From assembly GCF_000526635.1 (NCBI RefSeq), contig NZ_JAGL01000012.1, positions 1-64,000 on the forward strand: a stretch of 64,000 nt of DNA. The letters run 5' to 3'. The notes beneath the pieces are model-generated. The model saw only the letters and a program-made list of their open reading frames with translations. It did not search any database and was not told the DNA's origin. This DNA is from Aminobacter sp. J41. GTDB lineage: Bacteria; Pseudomonadota; Alphaproteobacteria; Rhizobiales; Rhizobiaceae. The position numbers and the translations under genes are program-made. Positions 1 through 8,642 of this stretch are shown in pieces. Each line of letters opens with the position of its first letter. The stretch's first letter is position 1.

Positions 1-417
1 AAGGAAGCCGACGGCTATCGCTGCCCTGAAGGTCAACTACTCGGCTATGCCACCACCGGCCGCAACGGCTACCGGCACTACCGGTCCGACCCGGCACAGT
101 GCAGGACCTGTCCGCTGCTGGCCTCCTGCACGTCGAACGCCAAGGCGGTCCGCACCATCACCCTGCATGTGTGGGCGGACGCCCGCGAACGGACGGACAG
201 TTACCGCAAAACGGCGTGGGGCAAGGCGATCTACAAGCGACGCAAGGAGACGGTGGAGCGCTCGTTTGCCGACGCCAAACAGCTGCACGGGCACCGTTAT
301 GCGCGCTTGCGGGGGCTGATGAAGGTGACCTGGCAATGTCTGCTGGCGGCGGCCAGCCAGAACATAAAGAAGATCGCGCTGGCGCTCACCCGCCAGCCAC
401 GCCTGGCGGGGGCATGA
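1..417 (+). CDS. IS1182-family transposase, C-terminal part (5' end outside window)
   Basis: The frame is open at the left edge and runs 138 codons to TGA. A CPLLASC-type cysteine cluster near the start and the later ERSFADAK segment fit the C-terminal DDE part of IS1182-type transposases, where E and the helix after it contribute to catalysis. The N-terminal helix-turn-helix and the first catalytic Asp residues would lie upstream. Only the 3' end is seen, so whether the insertion sequence is whole cannot be judged. It is followed by two terminator hairpins and then ordinary chromosomal genes, so the element probably ends before 668. Confidence 0.82.
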   Translation, partial: KEADGYRCPEGQLLGYATTGRNGYRHYRSDPAQCRTCPLLASCTSNAKAVRTITLHVWADARERTDSYRKTAWGKAIYKRRKETVERSFADAKQLHGHRYARLRGLMKVTWQCLLAAASQNIKKIALALTRQPRLAGA

Positions 418-667
418 GGCCCTCTCGCCCCTTCATTATCTTCACTTCGTCAGGCACCGGCAGCGCCCCCGCGCTCTGTCATCCCGCCCAAACGAAAAAC
501 CCGCCAAAAAATCGGCGGGTTTGTCAGTGGTCTGAGGGCGCGGAGAAATCCGCGCCCTTTTCCTTTCGAGAATGTGACTACATCCGGGCCCGCCAACCTA
601 TCGCGGCTGGAAAGATTTGGTTAACCATAAGTCTTTACCAGTTGCCGCAAAGGAATGGAGGGGACGG
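418..667. other. non-coding tail of the insertion sequence and gap to next gene
   Basis: This stretch holds the 3' untranslated part of the insertion sequence, two hairpins at 497-522 and 536-557, and the upstream region of the L,D-transpeptidase gene. The right terminal inverted repeat should lie here, but its partner is outside the window, so I cannot fix the boundary or a target duplication. No gene is supported. Confidence 0.5.
497..561 (+). terminator. two tandem terminator hairpins after the transposase gene
   Basis: The first hairpin has a 9-bp stem (AAACCCGCC with GGCGGGTTT, 497-505 and 514-522). The second has a perfect 9-bp stem (GGGCGCGGA, 536-544, with TCCGCGCCC, 549-557), a GAAA tetraloop and a run of four T, the layout of a Rho-independent terminator. 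They would stop transposase transcripts from reading into the gene at 668. Confidence 0.8.
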
Positions 668-1285
668 ATGGCAATTTCACGCAGAGGTTTCTTGATCGGG
701 CTGCCGCTGTTTGCGGCTGGCTGCTCGGTTACCGAGTACAGTGCCGATATTCGAAACTATGCTGCGGTTCCGCACCCGCAATTCCCGCTCGCGGCTCTTT
801 CGCCCGAGAAGATCAAGCCTGAACTTCGCCGCCGCGTCGTTGACTACAAGACGAGCCACAAGGCCGGTACCATCGTCGTCAACACCCCGGAACGCCGCCT
901 TTACTACGTGTTGGGCGACGGCAAGGCGATGCGTTACGGCATTGGCGTCGGCCGCGAGGGCCTCGCGCTGAGTGGCAATGCCTATGTCGGCCGCAAGGCC
1001 GAGTGGCCGAGCTGGACGCCGACCGGCAATATGATCGCGCGCGACCCGCGCAATCGCCAGTACGCCGGCGGTCTGCCGGGTGGCCTCAACAATCCGCTTG
1101 GCGCCCGCGCGCTCTATCTCTACCGCGGCGGCAGGGACACGATGTTCCGCATCCACGGCACCAACCAGCCGAATTCCATCGGTCTTGCCGTATCGAGCGG
1201 TTGCGTGCGCATGCTCAACCACGACGTTATCGACCTCTACGAGCGCGTGGCTGTTGGCACGAACGTGGTGGTCATCCAGGCCTGA
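668..1285 (+). CDS. L,D-transpeptidase (YkuD family), putative lipoprotein
   Basis: The 205-residue protein probably forms L,D-crosslinks in peptidoglycan or attaches proteins to it from the periplasm. The N-terminus has an SRRGFL twin-arginine-like motif and a lipobox ending at Cys19 (LFAAGC), so it may be a Tat-exported lipoprotein. The YkuD domain spans about residues 60-204, with His163 followed by the SSGC motif carrying catalytic Cys179 and Arg181. I chose the ATG at 668 because AGGAATGGAGGGG lies just upstream; a start at 617 would bury the signal peptide. The gene stands alone after the insertion sequence. Confidence 0.88.
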   Translation: MAISRRGFLIGLPLFAAGCSVTEYSADIRNYAAVPHPQFPLAALSPEKIKPELRRRVVDYKTSHKAGTIVVNTPERRLYYVLGDGKAMRYGIGVGREGLALSGNAYVGRKAEWPSWTPTGNMIARDPRNRQYAGGLPGGLNNPLGARALYLYRGGRDTMFRIHGTNQPNSIGLAVSSGCVRMLNHDVIDLYERVAVGTNVVVIQA

Positions 1286-1363
1286 GACGACCCTTCGCTT
1301 GTCTTCACCGCCGGGTCCCGGTAGCAAGGGCTATTCGGGACAACCGGCGTGAAGGCGTGACAC

Positions 1364-2650
1364 ATGCGACTGGGCGGAAGACTTGCGGCAGCCATCGAGG
1401 TTCTGGGCGACATCGAGAGCCGCCACCGCCCGGCAGCTGACGCGCTAAAGGACTGGGGCCAGTCCCACCGCTTCGCCGGCTCCGGCGACCGCGCCGTAAT
1501 CGGTAACATCGTCTACGACGCGCTGCGCAGAAAGCGCTCCGCCGCCTGGCTGTTCGATTCCAACGAGCCGCGCGCACTCGCAATCGGCGCGCTCATGCTC
1601 CAGTGGGGCATGAGCGCCGATGAGGTGAACGCGACCCTTGACGGCGACCGCTTCGCGCCCGAGCCGCTGAGCGCGGCAGAGCTCTCCGCCATTGCCTCCC
1701 GCAACCTTGCCGATGCGCCTGCGGCGGTCCAGGCCGACTGCCCGGACTGGTGCGCGCCGCTCGCTGAGGAAGCATTTGGCGACGAGTGGATTTCGGAACT
1801 GCAGGCGCTTTCGGGCCGCCCGCCGCTCGACCTTCGAGTCAACACGCTGCATTCCTCGCGCGAGCAGGTGCTTGAAGCGCTGGCGGACGCCGGCGCTGCT
1901 CCTGCCGATTATCCTCCCGATGCTGTTCGCATTCCGCCGATTGACGGCGACGGCCGACACCCGAACGTCCAGGCGTCCGATGCATTCAAGGAAGGCTGGT
2001 TCGAGGTGCAGGACGTTGGCTCGCAGATGGTCGCCGCCATGGCTGGCGTAACGCAGGGCATGCAGGTGCTCGACTACTGCGCCGGTGCGGGTGGCAAGAC
2101 GCTCGCGCTGTCGGCCGCGATGAAGAACACCGGCCAGATCTTCGCGCACGATGCCGAGCGCCAGCGTCTCAATCCGATCTTCGAGCGCCTGCGCCGCGCG
2201 GGCTGCCGCAATGTCCAGGCGGTTGCCGGCGAAGAGGGCTTGCGTCCGCTAGAAGGCCAGATGGATCTCGTGCTGGTCGATGCGCCTTGCACGGGCTCCG
2301 GCACCTGGCGCCGACGCCCTGACGCAAAATGGCGGCTCACCGAGAAGCAGCTCGAAACGCGCGTCGGCGAGCAGACGGCGATCCTTGAGGACGTGAAGCG
2401 GTTCCGGAAGCCCGGCGGCAGGATCGTCTACATCACCTGCTCGTTCCTCCCGCAGGAAAACAGCCACCGCATCGCCGGCTTCATCGAAGCCAACCCCGAG
2501 TTCGAGGTCATCTCGCCGGAAAAGCTCTGGCAGGACACGTTCGGCGCGAGCCTCGACAGGGCCCGGTTCGGCACGCATGGCGTGACGCTCAGCCCCGCGC
2601 GCACCGCAACTGACGGCTTCTTCTTCTCGGCGCTGCAACGGAAGGCCTGA
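1364..2650 (+). CDS. rsmB: RsmB/NOP-family rRNA (cytosine-C5) methyltransferase
   Basis: This 428-residue SAM-dependent enzyme of the Nol1/Nop2/Sun family most likely methylates a cytosine of 16S rRNA (C967 in the E. coli RsmB case). The SAM-binding motif DYCAGAGGKT is near residue 240, the PCTG motif IV (DAPCTGSGTW) near 305, and TCS motif VI with the catalytic cysteine near 366. The N-terminal 150 residues resemble the NusB-like RNA-binding part but are divergent. The exact target position, and so the symbol, is an inference from family membership. TspO follows after 56 bases. Confidence 0.85.
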   Translation: MRLGGRLAAAIEVLGDIESRHRPAADALKDWGQSHRFAGSGDRAVIGNIVYDALRRKRSAAWLFDSNEPRALAIGALMLQWGMSADEVNATLDGDRFAPEPLSAAELSAIASRNLADAPAAVQADCPDWCAPLAEEAFGDEWISELQALSGRPPLDLRVNTLHSSREQVLEALADAGAAPADYPPDAVRIPPIDGDGRHPNVQASDAFKEGWFEVQDVGSQMVAAMAGVTQGMQVLDYCAGAGGKTLALSAAMKNTGQIFAHDAERQRLNPIFERLRRAGCRNVQAVAGEEGLRPLEGQMDLVLVDAPCTGSGTWRRRPDAKWRLTEKQLETRVGEQTAILEDVKRFRKPGGRIVYITCSFLPQENSHRIAGFIEANPEFEVISPEKLWQDTFGASLDRARFGTHGVTLSPARTATDGFFFSALQRKA

Positions 2651-2706
2651 CAGGAACCATGCGACCCCGGCTCCGTTCTACCGGAGCTTGCATTTGAAGG
2701 GGTCAC

Positions 2707-3159
2707 ATGAAACGCATTCTTCCGATCATTCTGTTTCTCATCCTCGTCGTCGGCGGTGGCTGGCTCATCGGCATGGAGACCGCGCCGGGCGAATGGTACG
2801 AGTCGCTGAACAAGCCTGCCTTCAACCCGCCGGGATGGCTGTTCGGGCCGGTCTGGTCGATCCTCTATATCCTGATTGCCATCGCCGGCTGGCGCACCTG
2901 GATACGCCGCGACACGCATGGCGCGATGACGATCTGGTGGGTGCAGCTTGCGCTTAACTTCCTCTGGTCGCCGCTGTTCTTCTCGCTGCAGTCGCCGGTT
3001 GCGGCACTTGTCGTCATCATCGCGCTGCTGCTTTCAATCATCCTGTTCATGCGCACGGTGTGGAACGAAGACCGCGTCGCTGCCTGGCTATTCGCGCCCT
3101 ATCTTGCGTGGGTCGCCTTCGCGACGCTGCTCAATGCGTCGATCGTCGTTCTGAACTGA
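2707..3159 (+). CDS. tspO: TspO/MBR-family tryptophan-rich membrane protein
   Basis: The 150-residue integral membrane protein has five hydrophobic segments and the family signature: WYESLNKPAFNPPGWLFGPVW at the first loop, WxxQLALNFLWSPLFF in the fourth helix, and a final YLAWVAFATLLN segment. Bacterial TspO proteins bind porphyrins and heme and affect tetrapyrrole and stress responses. Length is close to the family norm of about 155. The sequence AAGGGG lies just upstream of the ATG. A weak hairpin in the gap (about 2670-2687) separates it from rsmB, so read-through is possible. No other tetrapyrrole gene is near. Confidence 0.9.
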   Translation: MKRILPIILFLILVVGGGWLIGMETAPGEWYESLNKPAFNPPGWLFGPVWSILYILIAIAGWRTWIRRDTHGAMTIWWVQLALNFLWSPLFFSLQSPVAALVVIIALLLSIILFMRTVWNEDRVAAWLFAPYLAWVAFATLLNASIVVLN

Positions 3160-3225
3160 CTTTCCCGCACTGCACAAATCTGCGATTGCTAATCCCTGGC
3201 GTTCTGGAAGGGAGCAGGGATCTGG

Positions 3226-3684
3226 ATGTCAGTCAGGTTTGAGCCTTTCGGCGACTATGAATCGCGCGTGCGGGCTTCCTATGCCCGCCAGAAGATCATG
3301 GGTGCCATTGGCGCGGAGCTTACGCGGGTCGAGGCGGGCACCGTCGAGATCGAGATGGACTATCGTCCGGAGCTGACCCAGCAGCACGGTTTCCTGCATG
3401 CGGGCATCATCTCGACGGCGCTGGATTCGGCCTGCGGCTACGCGGCCTATTCGCTGATGCCGGAAGACGCGGCGGTCCTCACCATCGAGTTCAAGGTGAA
3501 CCTGTTGTCGCCCGGCCGCGGCACCCGCTTCCTGTTCCGCGGCTCGGTGACCAAGCCCGGCCGGACCATCATCGTCGCCGATGGCCAGGCCTATGCATAT
3601 GACGCCGACGGCGACGCCAAGCTGATTGCAACCATGACCGCGACTATCATGGCCGTGAGCGGACGAGATGACATTGCCGGTTGA
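3226..3684 (+). CDS. PaaI-family hotdog-fold thioesterase
   Basis: The protein has 152 residues and a single hotdog domain. The segment QQHGFLHAGIISTALDSACGYAA carries the HGxxHxG-like motif and the helix that line the acyl-CoA site in PaaI/YigI-type thioesterases; TIEFKVNLLSPGRG is the following strand. It probably hydrolyses acyl-CoA thioesters in the cytosol, but the substrate is unknown. The last 17 bases overlap the next gene, so the two are likely co-transcribed and translationally coupled. The ATG at 3226 follows GGGAGCAGGGA. Confidence 0.82.
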   Translation: MSVRFEPFGDYESRVRASYARQKIMGAIGAELTRVEAGTVEIEMDYRPELTQQHGFLHAGIISTALDSACGYAAYSLMPEDAAVLTIEFKVNLLSPGRGTRFLFRGSVTKPGRTIIVADGQAYAYDADGDAKLIATMTATIMAVSGRDDIAG

Positions 3685-4315
3685 ACCCGTCACCAGCCTC
3701 GGCGGCAGGCGCGTCCTGTTCGTCATGGCTGCCGAGCCCGAATATGGCCCGCACCTCAAGGCCCGCTTCCAGCCGCTGATGACCGGCGTCGGCCCGGTCG
3801 AGTCGGCAATCGTCGTTTCGGCGGCGCTGACGCGGCTCGAGGCGAAGGCCAGCGTGCCCGATCTCGTCGTCTCGCTGGGCTCGGCCGGAAGCCGGGTACT
3901 CGAACAGGCGGAGGTCTATCAGGTCGCCTCGGTTTCCTACCGCGACATGGATGCTTCGGCCCTCGGCTTCCCGAAGGGACAGACGCCGTTCCTCGATCTG
4001 CCGGTGACGATCGAGCTGTCACACCGGATCGACGGCATACCCGCCGCGAGCCTGTCGACGGGAGCGAACATCGTTTCGGGCGCAGCATATGACCGCATCG
4101 ACGCCGAGATGGTCGATATGGAGACCTTCGCGGTGCTGCGCGCCTGCCAGCGCTTCAACGTTCCGCTGATCGGCCTGCGCGGCATCTCGGACGGGGCGGA
4201 GGAGCTGCGCCATGTCAGCGACTGGACCGAGTATCTGCACGTCATCGACGAAAAGCTCGCAAATGCGGTGGATATGCTCGCCATTCAGCTGGAACAGGGC
4301 AGCCTTGCATTCTGA
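3668..4315 (+). CDS. mtnN: 5'-methylthioadenosine/S-adenosylhomocysteine nucleosidase
   Basis: This nucleoside phosphorylase-fold enzyme of 215 residues would cleave adenine from MTA and SAH and so relieve product inhibition of SAM-dependent reactions. VVSLGSAGS is the phosphate/ribose loop, VDMETFAVLRA carries the ribose-binding Met-Glu, and GISDGAE carries the catalytic Asp that protonates adenine N7. It is slightly shorter than E. coli MtnN (232). It overlaps the thioesterase gene by 17 bases in another frame. Nucleosidase activity on other purines cannot be excluded from sequence. Confidence 0.82.
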   Translation: MTLPVEPVTSLGGRRVLFVMAAEPEYGPHLKARFQPLMTGVGPVESAIVVSAALTRLEAKASVPDLVVSLGSAGSRVLEQAEVYQVASVSYRDMDASALGFPKGQTPFLDLPVTIELSHRIDGIPAASLSTGANIVSGAAYDRIDAEMVDMETFAVLRACQRFNVPLIGLRGISDGAEELRHVSDWTEYLHVIDEKLANAVDMLAIQLEQGSLAF

Positions 4316-4354
4316 CAGCTTGCACAATCGCTCCAGTTTCTTTATGCGCTCGCC

Positions 4355-5929
4355 ATGAACTCCACCGCTCATCCCGACACAATCCTTATCATCGATTTCG
4401 GCAGCCAGGTGACGCAGCTCATTGCGCGCCGGGTACGCGAGGCTGGCGTTTATTCCGAGATCGTCCCGTTCCAGAATGCCGAAGATGCGTTCCATCGCAT
4501 CCAGCCGAAGGCGGTGATCCTGTCGGGCAGCCCGGCATCGACCATCGACATCGGCAGCCCGCGCGCGCCGCAGGTGGTGTTCGAGGCCGGCATTCCGGTC
4601 CTTGGCATCTGCTATGGCGAGCAGACCATGTGCGCCCAGCTGGGCGGCAAGGTCGAAGCCGGCCATCACCGCGAGTTCGGCCGCGCCTTCCTGGAGATCC
4701 AGGAAGACAGCCCGCTGTTTGAAGGCATCTGGGCGAAAGGCACCCGTCACCAGGTGTGGATGAGCCACGGCGACCGCGTCACCGCGCTCCCGGAAGGTTT
4801 CAAGGTCATTGGCACCTCGACCGGCGCGCCGTTCGCGGCCATCGCGGACGAGAAGCGCCGCTTCTACGCGGTCCAGTTCCACCCGGAAGTCGTGCACACG
4901 CCGGACGGCGCGAAGCTGCTGTCGAACTTCGTCCACCGTATCGCCGGCCTTGCCGGCGACTGGACGATGGCTGCCTATCGCGAGCAGGCGATCGAAGCGA
5001 TCCGCAAGCAGGTCGGCGATGGCCGCGTGATCTGCGCCCTTTCGGGCGGCGTCGACTCCTCCGTTGCAGCCGTCCTGATCCACGAGGCGATCGGTGATCG
5101 CCTGACCTGTATTTTCGTCGACCACGGCCTGATGCGTAAGGGCGAGGGCGAGCAGGTCGTCTCCATGTACCGCGAGCACTACAATATCCCGCTGGTGCAT
5201 GTGCAGGCGCAGGACCTGTTCCTGTCGCAGCTCGAGGGTGTCTCCGACCCCGAGGTCAAGCGCAAGACGATTGGCCGCCTGTTCATCGAAGTGTTCGAGG
5301 AAGAGGCCAGGAAGCTGGCGGATGCCGGCAAGCCGGCCGACTTCCTGGCTCAGGGCACGCTCTATCCGGACGTCATCGAGAGCGTCTCCTTCACCGGCGG
5401 CCCTTCGGTAACGATCAAGTCGCACCACAATGTCGGCGGCCTGCCCGAGCGCATGAAGATGAAGCTCGTCGAGCCGCTGCGCGAACTGTTCAAGGACGAG
5501 GTCCGCGCGCTCGGCAAGGAACTCGGCCTGCCGGATCACTTCATCGAGCGCCACCCGTTCCCGGGTCCGGGCCTCGCCATCCGCTGCCCGGGCGTCATCA
5601 CCCGCGAGAAGCTGGAGATCCTGCGCGAGGCGGATGCGATCTACCTCGATGAGATCCGCAAGGCTGGCCTCTACAACACCATCTGGCAGGCGTTCGCCGT
5701 GCTGCTTCCGGTCCAGACCGTAGGCGTGATGGGCGACGGCCGCACCTACGAGTTCGTCTGCGCCCTGCGCGCGGTGACCTCGGTCGACGGCATGACCGCC
5801 GACTTCTACCACTTCGACATGGAATTCCTCGGCCGCGCCGCGACCCGCATCATCAACGAGGTGCGCGGCATCAACCGTGTCGTCTACGACGTCACGTCGA
5901 AGCCGCCCGGGACCATCGAGTGGGAGTAA
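4355..5929 (+). CDS. guaA: GMP synthase (glutamine-hydrolysing)
   Basis: GuaA converts XMP to GMP using ATP and glutamine, the last step of guanine nucleotide synthesis. The 524 residues match the family. The N-terminal class I amidotransferase has nucleophile Cys86 in GICYGEQ and the HPEV dyad near 177. The ATP pyrophosphatase domain has the SGGVDSS P-loop near 234, and the C-terminal dimerisation domain ends with the conserved KPPGTIEWE. No Shine-Dalgarno is visible before the ATG, and a TTGCAC-N17-TATGCG pair at 4320-4348 would put the transcript start at about the ATG, so a leaderless message is possible. Confidence 0.98.
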   Translation: MNSTAHPDTILIIDFGSQVTQLIARRVREAGVYSEIVPFQNAEDAFHRIQPKAVILSGSPASTIDIGSPRAPQVVFEAGIPVLGICYGEQTMCAQLGGKVEAGHHREFGRAFLEIQEDSPLFEGIWAKGTRHQVWMSHGDRVTALPEGFKVIGTSTGAPFAAIADEKRRFYAVQFHPEVVHTPDGAKLLSNFVHRIAGLAGDWTMAAYREQAIEAIRKQVGDGRVICALSGGVDSSVAAVLIHEAIGDRLTCIFVDHGLMRKGEGEQVVSMYREHYNIPLVHVQAQDLFLSQLEGVSDPEVKRKTIGRLFIEVFEEEARKLADAGKPADFLAQGTLYPDVIESVSFTGGPSVTIKSHHNVGGLPERMKMKLVEPLRELFKDEVRALGKELGLPDHFIERHPFPGPGLAIRCPGVITREKLEILREADAIYLDEIRKAGLYNTIWQAFAVLLPVQTVGVMGDGRTYEFVCALRAVTSVDGMTADFYHFDMEFLGRAATRIINEVRGINRVVYDVTSKPPGTIEWE

Positions 5930-5946
5930 TCCCGGTCATCGGGATT
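5928..5946 (+). terminator. hairpin at the guaA stop
   Basis: AATCCCG (5928-5934) pairs perfectly with CGGGATT (5940-5946) around a five-base loop. It begins inside the guaA stop codon. There is no long T run, so it is a weak intrinsic terminator or an mRNA 3' end stabiliser. Confidence 0.55.
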
Positions 5947-5962
5947 CTCTGAACGGAATTCT

Positions 5963-5991
5963 GGCAGCCGCTTCGGACAGATGCGGCTGCC
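5963..5991. terminator. GC-rich hairpin between convergent guaA and uxaA
   Basis: GGCAGCCGC (5963-5971) and GCGGCTGCC (5983-5991) form a perfect 9-bp stem with an 11-base loop between two converging genes. It can fold on either strand, so it may stop transcription from both sides. A T run is missing. Confidence 0.5.
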
Positions 5992-6004
5992 GGCCCGGCG
6001 CTGC

Positions 6005-7516
6005 TCACATCGTCGCGCCGACCTGCCAGGGCACGAACTCGCTGTCGCCGTAGCCCAGCTCTTCCGACCGGGTCCTTGCACCCGATGCGACGCGAATGAT
6101 CTCCTCGAAAATCTGACGGCCTTTTTCCTCGTGGCTCACGCCATCGAGGATGTCGCCGCAGTTGATGTCGATGTCGTCACGCATCTGCTCGTAGAGGAAA
6201 TTGTTGGTCGAAAGCTTGATCGACGGCGTCGGCTTGCAGCCGAAGGCCGAGCCGCGGCCGGTGGTGAAGCAGAGGATGTTGGCGCCGCCAGCGACCTGCC
6301 CGGTCGCCGAGACCGGGTCGTAGCCGGGCGTGTCCATGAAGACGAGCCCGCGCTGCGTGACGGCTTCCGCGTATTCGAACACGCCCATCAGATTGGTCGA
6401 GCCGCCCTTGGCGGCCGCGCCGAGCGACTTTTCGAGGATCGTCGTCAATCCGCCGGCCTTGTTGCCCGGGGAGGGGTTGTTGTCCATGCGCATGTTGTTG
6501 CGGGCCGTGTAGTCTTCCCACCAGCGGATGCGCAACACGAGTTTTTGGCCGATTTCGGTCGTTTCCGCGCGCCGCGTCAGAAGGTGTTCGGCGCCGTAGA
6601 TTTCCGGTGTCTCGGACAGGATCGCCGTGCCGCCCTGCGCGACGAGAAGGTCGACTGCGACGCCGAGGGCCGGATTGGCGGTAATGCCCGAATATCCGTC
6701 TGAGCCGCCGCACTGGAGCGCGAGCATTAGTTCGGAAGCCGGTGCGTCTTCGCGCTTTACGTCGTTGACGGCAGGCAGCATGTCGATGATCGCCTGCACG
6801 CCCTTTTCCACCGTCTTGCGCGTGCCGCCGGTCTCCTGGATGACGAGGGTGCGGAAGGTGGTGCTTTCCTCGATGCCGTAGGCCTCCTTCCAGCGCGGGA
6901 TCTGGAACCCCTCGCAGCCGAGGCCGACCATCAGCACGCCGCCGACATTGGGGTTGGTGGCGTAGCCCCACTGCGTGCGTTTCAAGAGTTCGTAGTCCTG
7001 GCCCTGGTGGTCGATGGCGCAGCCGGTGCCGTGCACCAGCGAGATCACGCCGTCGATATTGGGATAATCCTTGAGGACGCCGCTGCGCTCGACCTCGCCG
7101 GCAATGTGCCGCGCGGCGGTGGCCGAGCAGTTCACGGAGGTGAGCACCGCGATGTAGTTGCGCGTGCCCCACTTGCCGTTCGCTCGGCGGTAGCCGCGGA
7201 AGGTCCTGAGTTCCGAGGTTGGCGCGCGGTTGGTCAGCCTGCGACCCCGGCTGAACTGGTAGTCGCGGGCAAAATCGTGCAGGCCGACATTGTGCTCGTG
7301 CACCCATTCCCCCGGCGCGATCGGCTGCGAGCCAAAGCCGATGATTTGGCCGTACTTCACGATCTCTGCGCCCTCGGGGATGGCGACAAGCGCCATCTTG
7401 TGGCCGCGTGGGATGCGCTGCGTGGCGGCGATGCCCTGTACCTCGTCGCCGGCCGCGCACGCCTCGATCAGAACGGCGACATTGTCACTGGCGTGCAGTT
7501 TCATCGAGCGGGGCAT
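6005..7516 (-). CDS. uxaA: altronate dehydratase (UxaA family)
   Basis: The 503-residue UxaA-family enzyme probably dehydrates D-altronate to 2-keto-3-deoxy-D-gluconate (KDG) in the galacturonate route. The N-terminal SAF domain (residues 1-85) is joined to the catalytic C-terminal domain with GTGCAIDHQGQ, GLGCEGFQ, CGGSDGYSGITANPA and a final GCKPTPSIKLSTN segment, all typical of the family and rich in conserved cysteines for the metal site. I chose the ATG at 7516; an ATG four codons downstream (7504) is also possible. It is the last gene of the uronate operon, 14 bases after kdgF. Galactarate dehydratase is a close relative and cannot be fully excluded. Confidence 0.87.
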   Translation of the reverse strand: MPRSMKLHASDNVAVLIEACAAGDEVQGIAATQRIPRGHKMALVAIPEGAEIVKYGQIIGFGSQPIAPGEWVHEHNVGLHDFARDYQFSRGRRLTNRAPTSELRTFRGYRRANGKWGTRNYIAVLTSVNCSATAARHIAGEVERSGVLKDYPNIDGVISLVHGTGCAIDHQGQDYELLKRTQWGYATNPNVGGVLMVGLGCEGFQIPRWKEAYGIEESTTFRTLVIQETGGTRKTVEKGVQAIIDMLPAVNDVKREDAPASELMLALQCGGSDGYSGITANPALGVAVDLLVAQGGTAILSETPEIYGAEHLLTRRAETTEIGQKLVLRIRWWEDYTARNNMRMDNNPSPGNKAGGLTTILEKSLGAAAKGGSTNLMGVFEYAEAVTQRGLVFMDTPGYDPVSATGQVAGGANILCFTTGRGSAFGCKPTPSIKLSTNNFLYEQMRDDIDINCGDILDGVSHEEKGRQIFEEIIRVASGARTRSEELGYGDSEFVPWQVGATM

Positions 7517-7530
7517 GGCGCCTTTCCGGG

Positions 7531-7878
7531 TTACGATGATTTCAGGAAGTCGGCGCGGTGTGGCGTGAAATTGTCGATCAGCCGCCCCTTGGTCAGCGCC
7601 TTCACGCCGTGCTCGATGCCGGATGGGACGATGTAGCTGTCGCCGGCGCTGAGCGTTTCGGTGCGCCCGTCGATCGTCACCTCGAAGGTGCCTTCGACGA
7701 CGTAGCTCGACTGCACGTGCGGGTGCGAATGCATCCAGCCGACGCCTCCTTGTTCGAAGGCGAACTCGACCATCATCAACTCGTCCGTGTAGCAGACGAT
7801 CCGCCGCCGGTTGCCGTCCGGCGTGTCTTCCCAGACGCCGTCGGCGGCCCGCACGAAGATGTCGGTGCTTTTCGTCAT
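7531..7878 (-). CDS. kdgF: KdgF-type cupin, unsaturated uronate linearisation
   Basis: This single-cupin protein of 115 residues carries HSHPHVQSSYVVEG and a later SGIEHGV, the metal-binding histidines of KdgF. In pectin and alginate users KdgF speeds opening of 4,5-unsaturated monouronates to the linear 5-keto-4-deoxyuronate used by KduI. Length matches characterised KdgF proteins. The ATG at 7878 lies two bases after the kduD stop, giving tight coupling. The assignment rests on cupin motifs plus its place beside kduD and kduI; a generic cupin is the alternative. Confidence 0.85.
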   Translation of the reverse strand: MTKSTDIFVRAADGVWEDTPDGNRRRIVCYTDELMMVEFAFEQGGVGWMHSHPHVQSSYVVEGTFEVTIDGRTETLSAGDSYIVPSGIEHGVKALTKGRLIDNFTPHRADFLKSS

Positions 7879-7880
7879 CG

Positions 7881-8642
7881 CTACCTCGCCAGCCAGCCGC
7901 CATCGACCGGGATCACCGCGCCGTGCATGTAGTTGGATGCGGGTGCCAGCAGGAACACGGCTGCGTGGCCGATGTCGTCCGGCACGCCCCAACGGCCCGC
8001 CGGGATTCGCTCGAGGATTGCCTTCGAACGGGCGGGGTCGTTGCGCAGCGCCTCGGTGTTGTTGGTCTCGATATATCCCGGCGCGATCGCGTTCACGTTG
8101 ACGCCCTTCGCCGCCCATTCGTTGGCGAGCAAGCGCGTGAGGCCGAGCACGCCGTGCTTGGATGCCGTGTAGGACGGCACGCGAATGCCGCCCTGGAAGG
8201 AGAGGAGCGAGGCGATGTTGACGATTCGACCCGGCCGGCCCGCCTCGATGCAGGCCTTGCCGTAGGCCTGGCTCAGGAAGAACAGCGACTTCAGGTTGAC
8301 GTTCATCACCTCGTCCCAGTCGTCCTCGGTGAAGTCGATCGCGTCGGCGCGGCGGATGATGCCGGCATTGTTGACGAGGCCGTCGAGCGGCCCCTTCGCC
8401 ATGATGACCTGAAGCAGCTTCACCGCTGCCTTCGTGTCGCTGATGTCGACCTTCTCGGCCTCGAAGGCAACGCCCTGCGCCTCGACCAGCCGCTGCGTCT
8501 CGTCCATCGACGAGCGGCCAATTCCGACGACTGAGCCACCGGCGCGGGCGATCGCGACGGCGATTCCCTGACCGATGCCGGTGTTGGCGCCGGTCACAGC
8601 AATGCGCTTGCCCTCCAGGCTGAAGGCGGAAAGGTCGGTCAT
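7881..8642 (-). CDS. kduD: 2-deoxy-D-gluconate 3-dehydrogenase (KduD-type SDR)
   Basis: The 253-residue classical short-chain dehydrogenase has TGANTGIGQG (cofactor loop), NNAG, an active-site serine in NIASLLSFQGG, and YTASKHG as the Tyr-x3-Lys motif. KduD reduces 2,5-diketo-3-deoxygluconate to KDG, following KduI. SDR substrate cannot be read from motifs alone; the 4-base ATGA overlap with kduI and the adjacent kdgF support this role. Length is the family norm. Confidence 0.88.
   Translation of the reverse strand: MTDLSAFSLEGKRIAVTGANTGIGQGIAVAIARAGGSVVGIGRSSMDETQRLVEAQGVAFEAEKVDISDTKAAVKLLQVIMAKGPLDGLVNNAGIIRRADAIDFTEDDWDEVMNVNLKSLFFLSQAYGKACIEAGRPGRIVNIASLLSFQGGIRVPSYTASKHGVLGLTRLLANEWAAKGVNVNAIAPGYIETNNTEALRNDPARSKAILERIPAGRWGVPDDIGHAAVFLLAPASNYMHGAVIPVDGGWLAR

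Noticed and set aside
4019-5812. 597-codon open frame on the minus strand opposite guaA
   Set aside because: It overlaps an unquestionable guaA gene, and its composition (Arg, Asp, Leu, Ala repeats) is that of a shadow frame.
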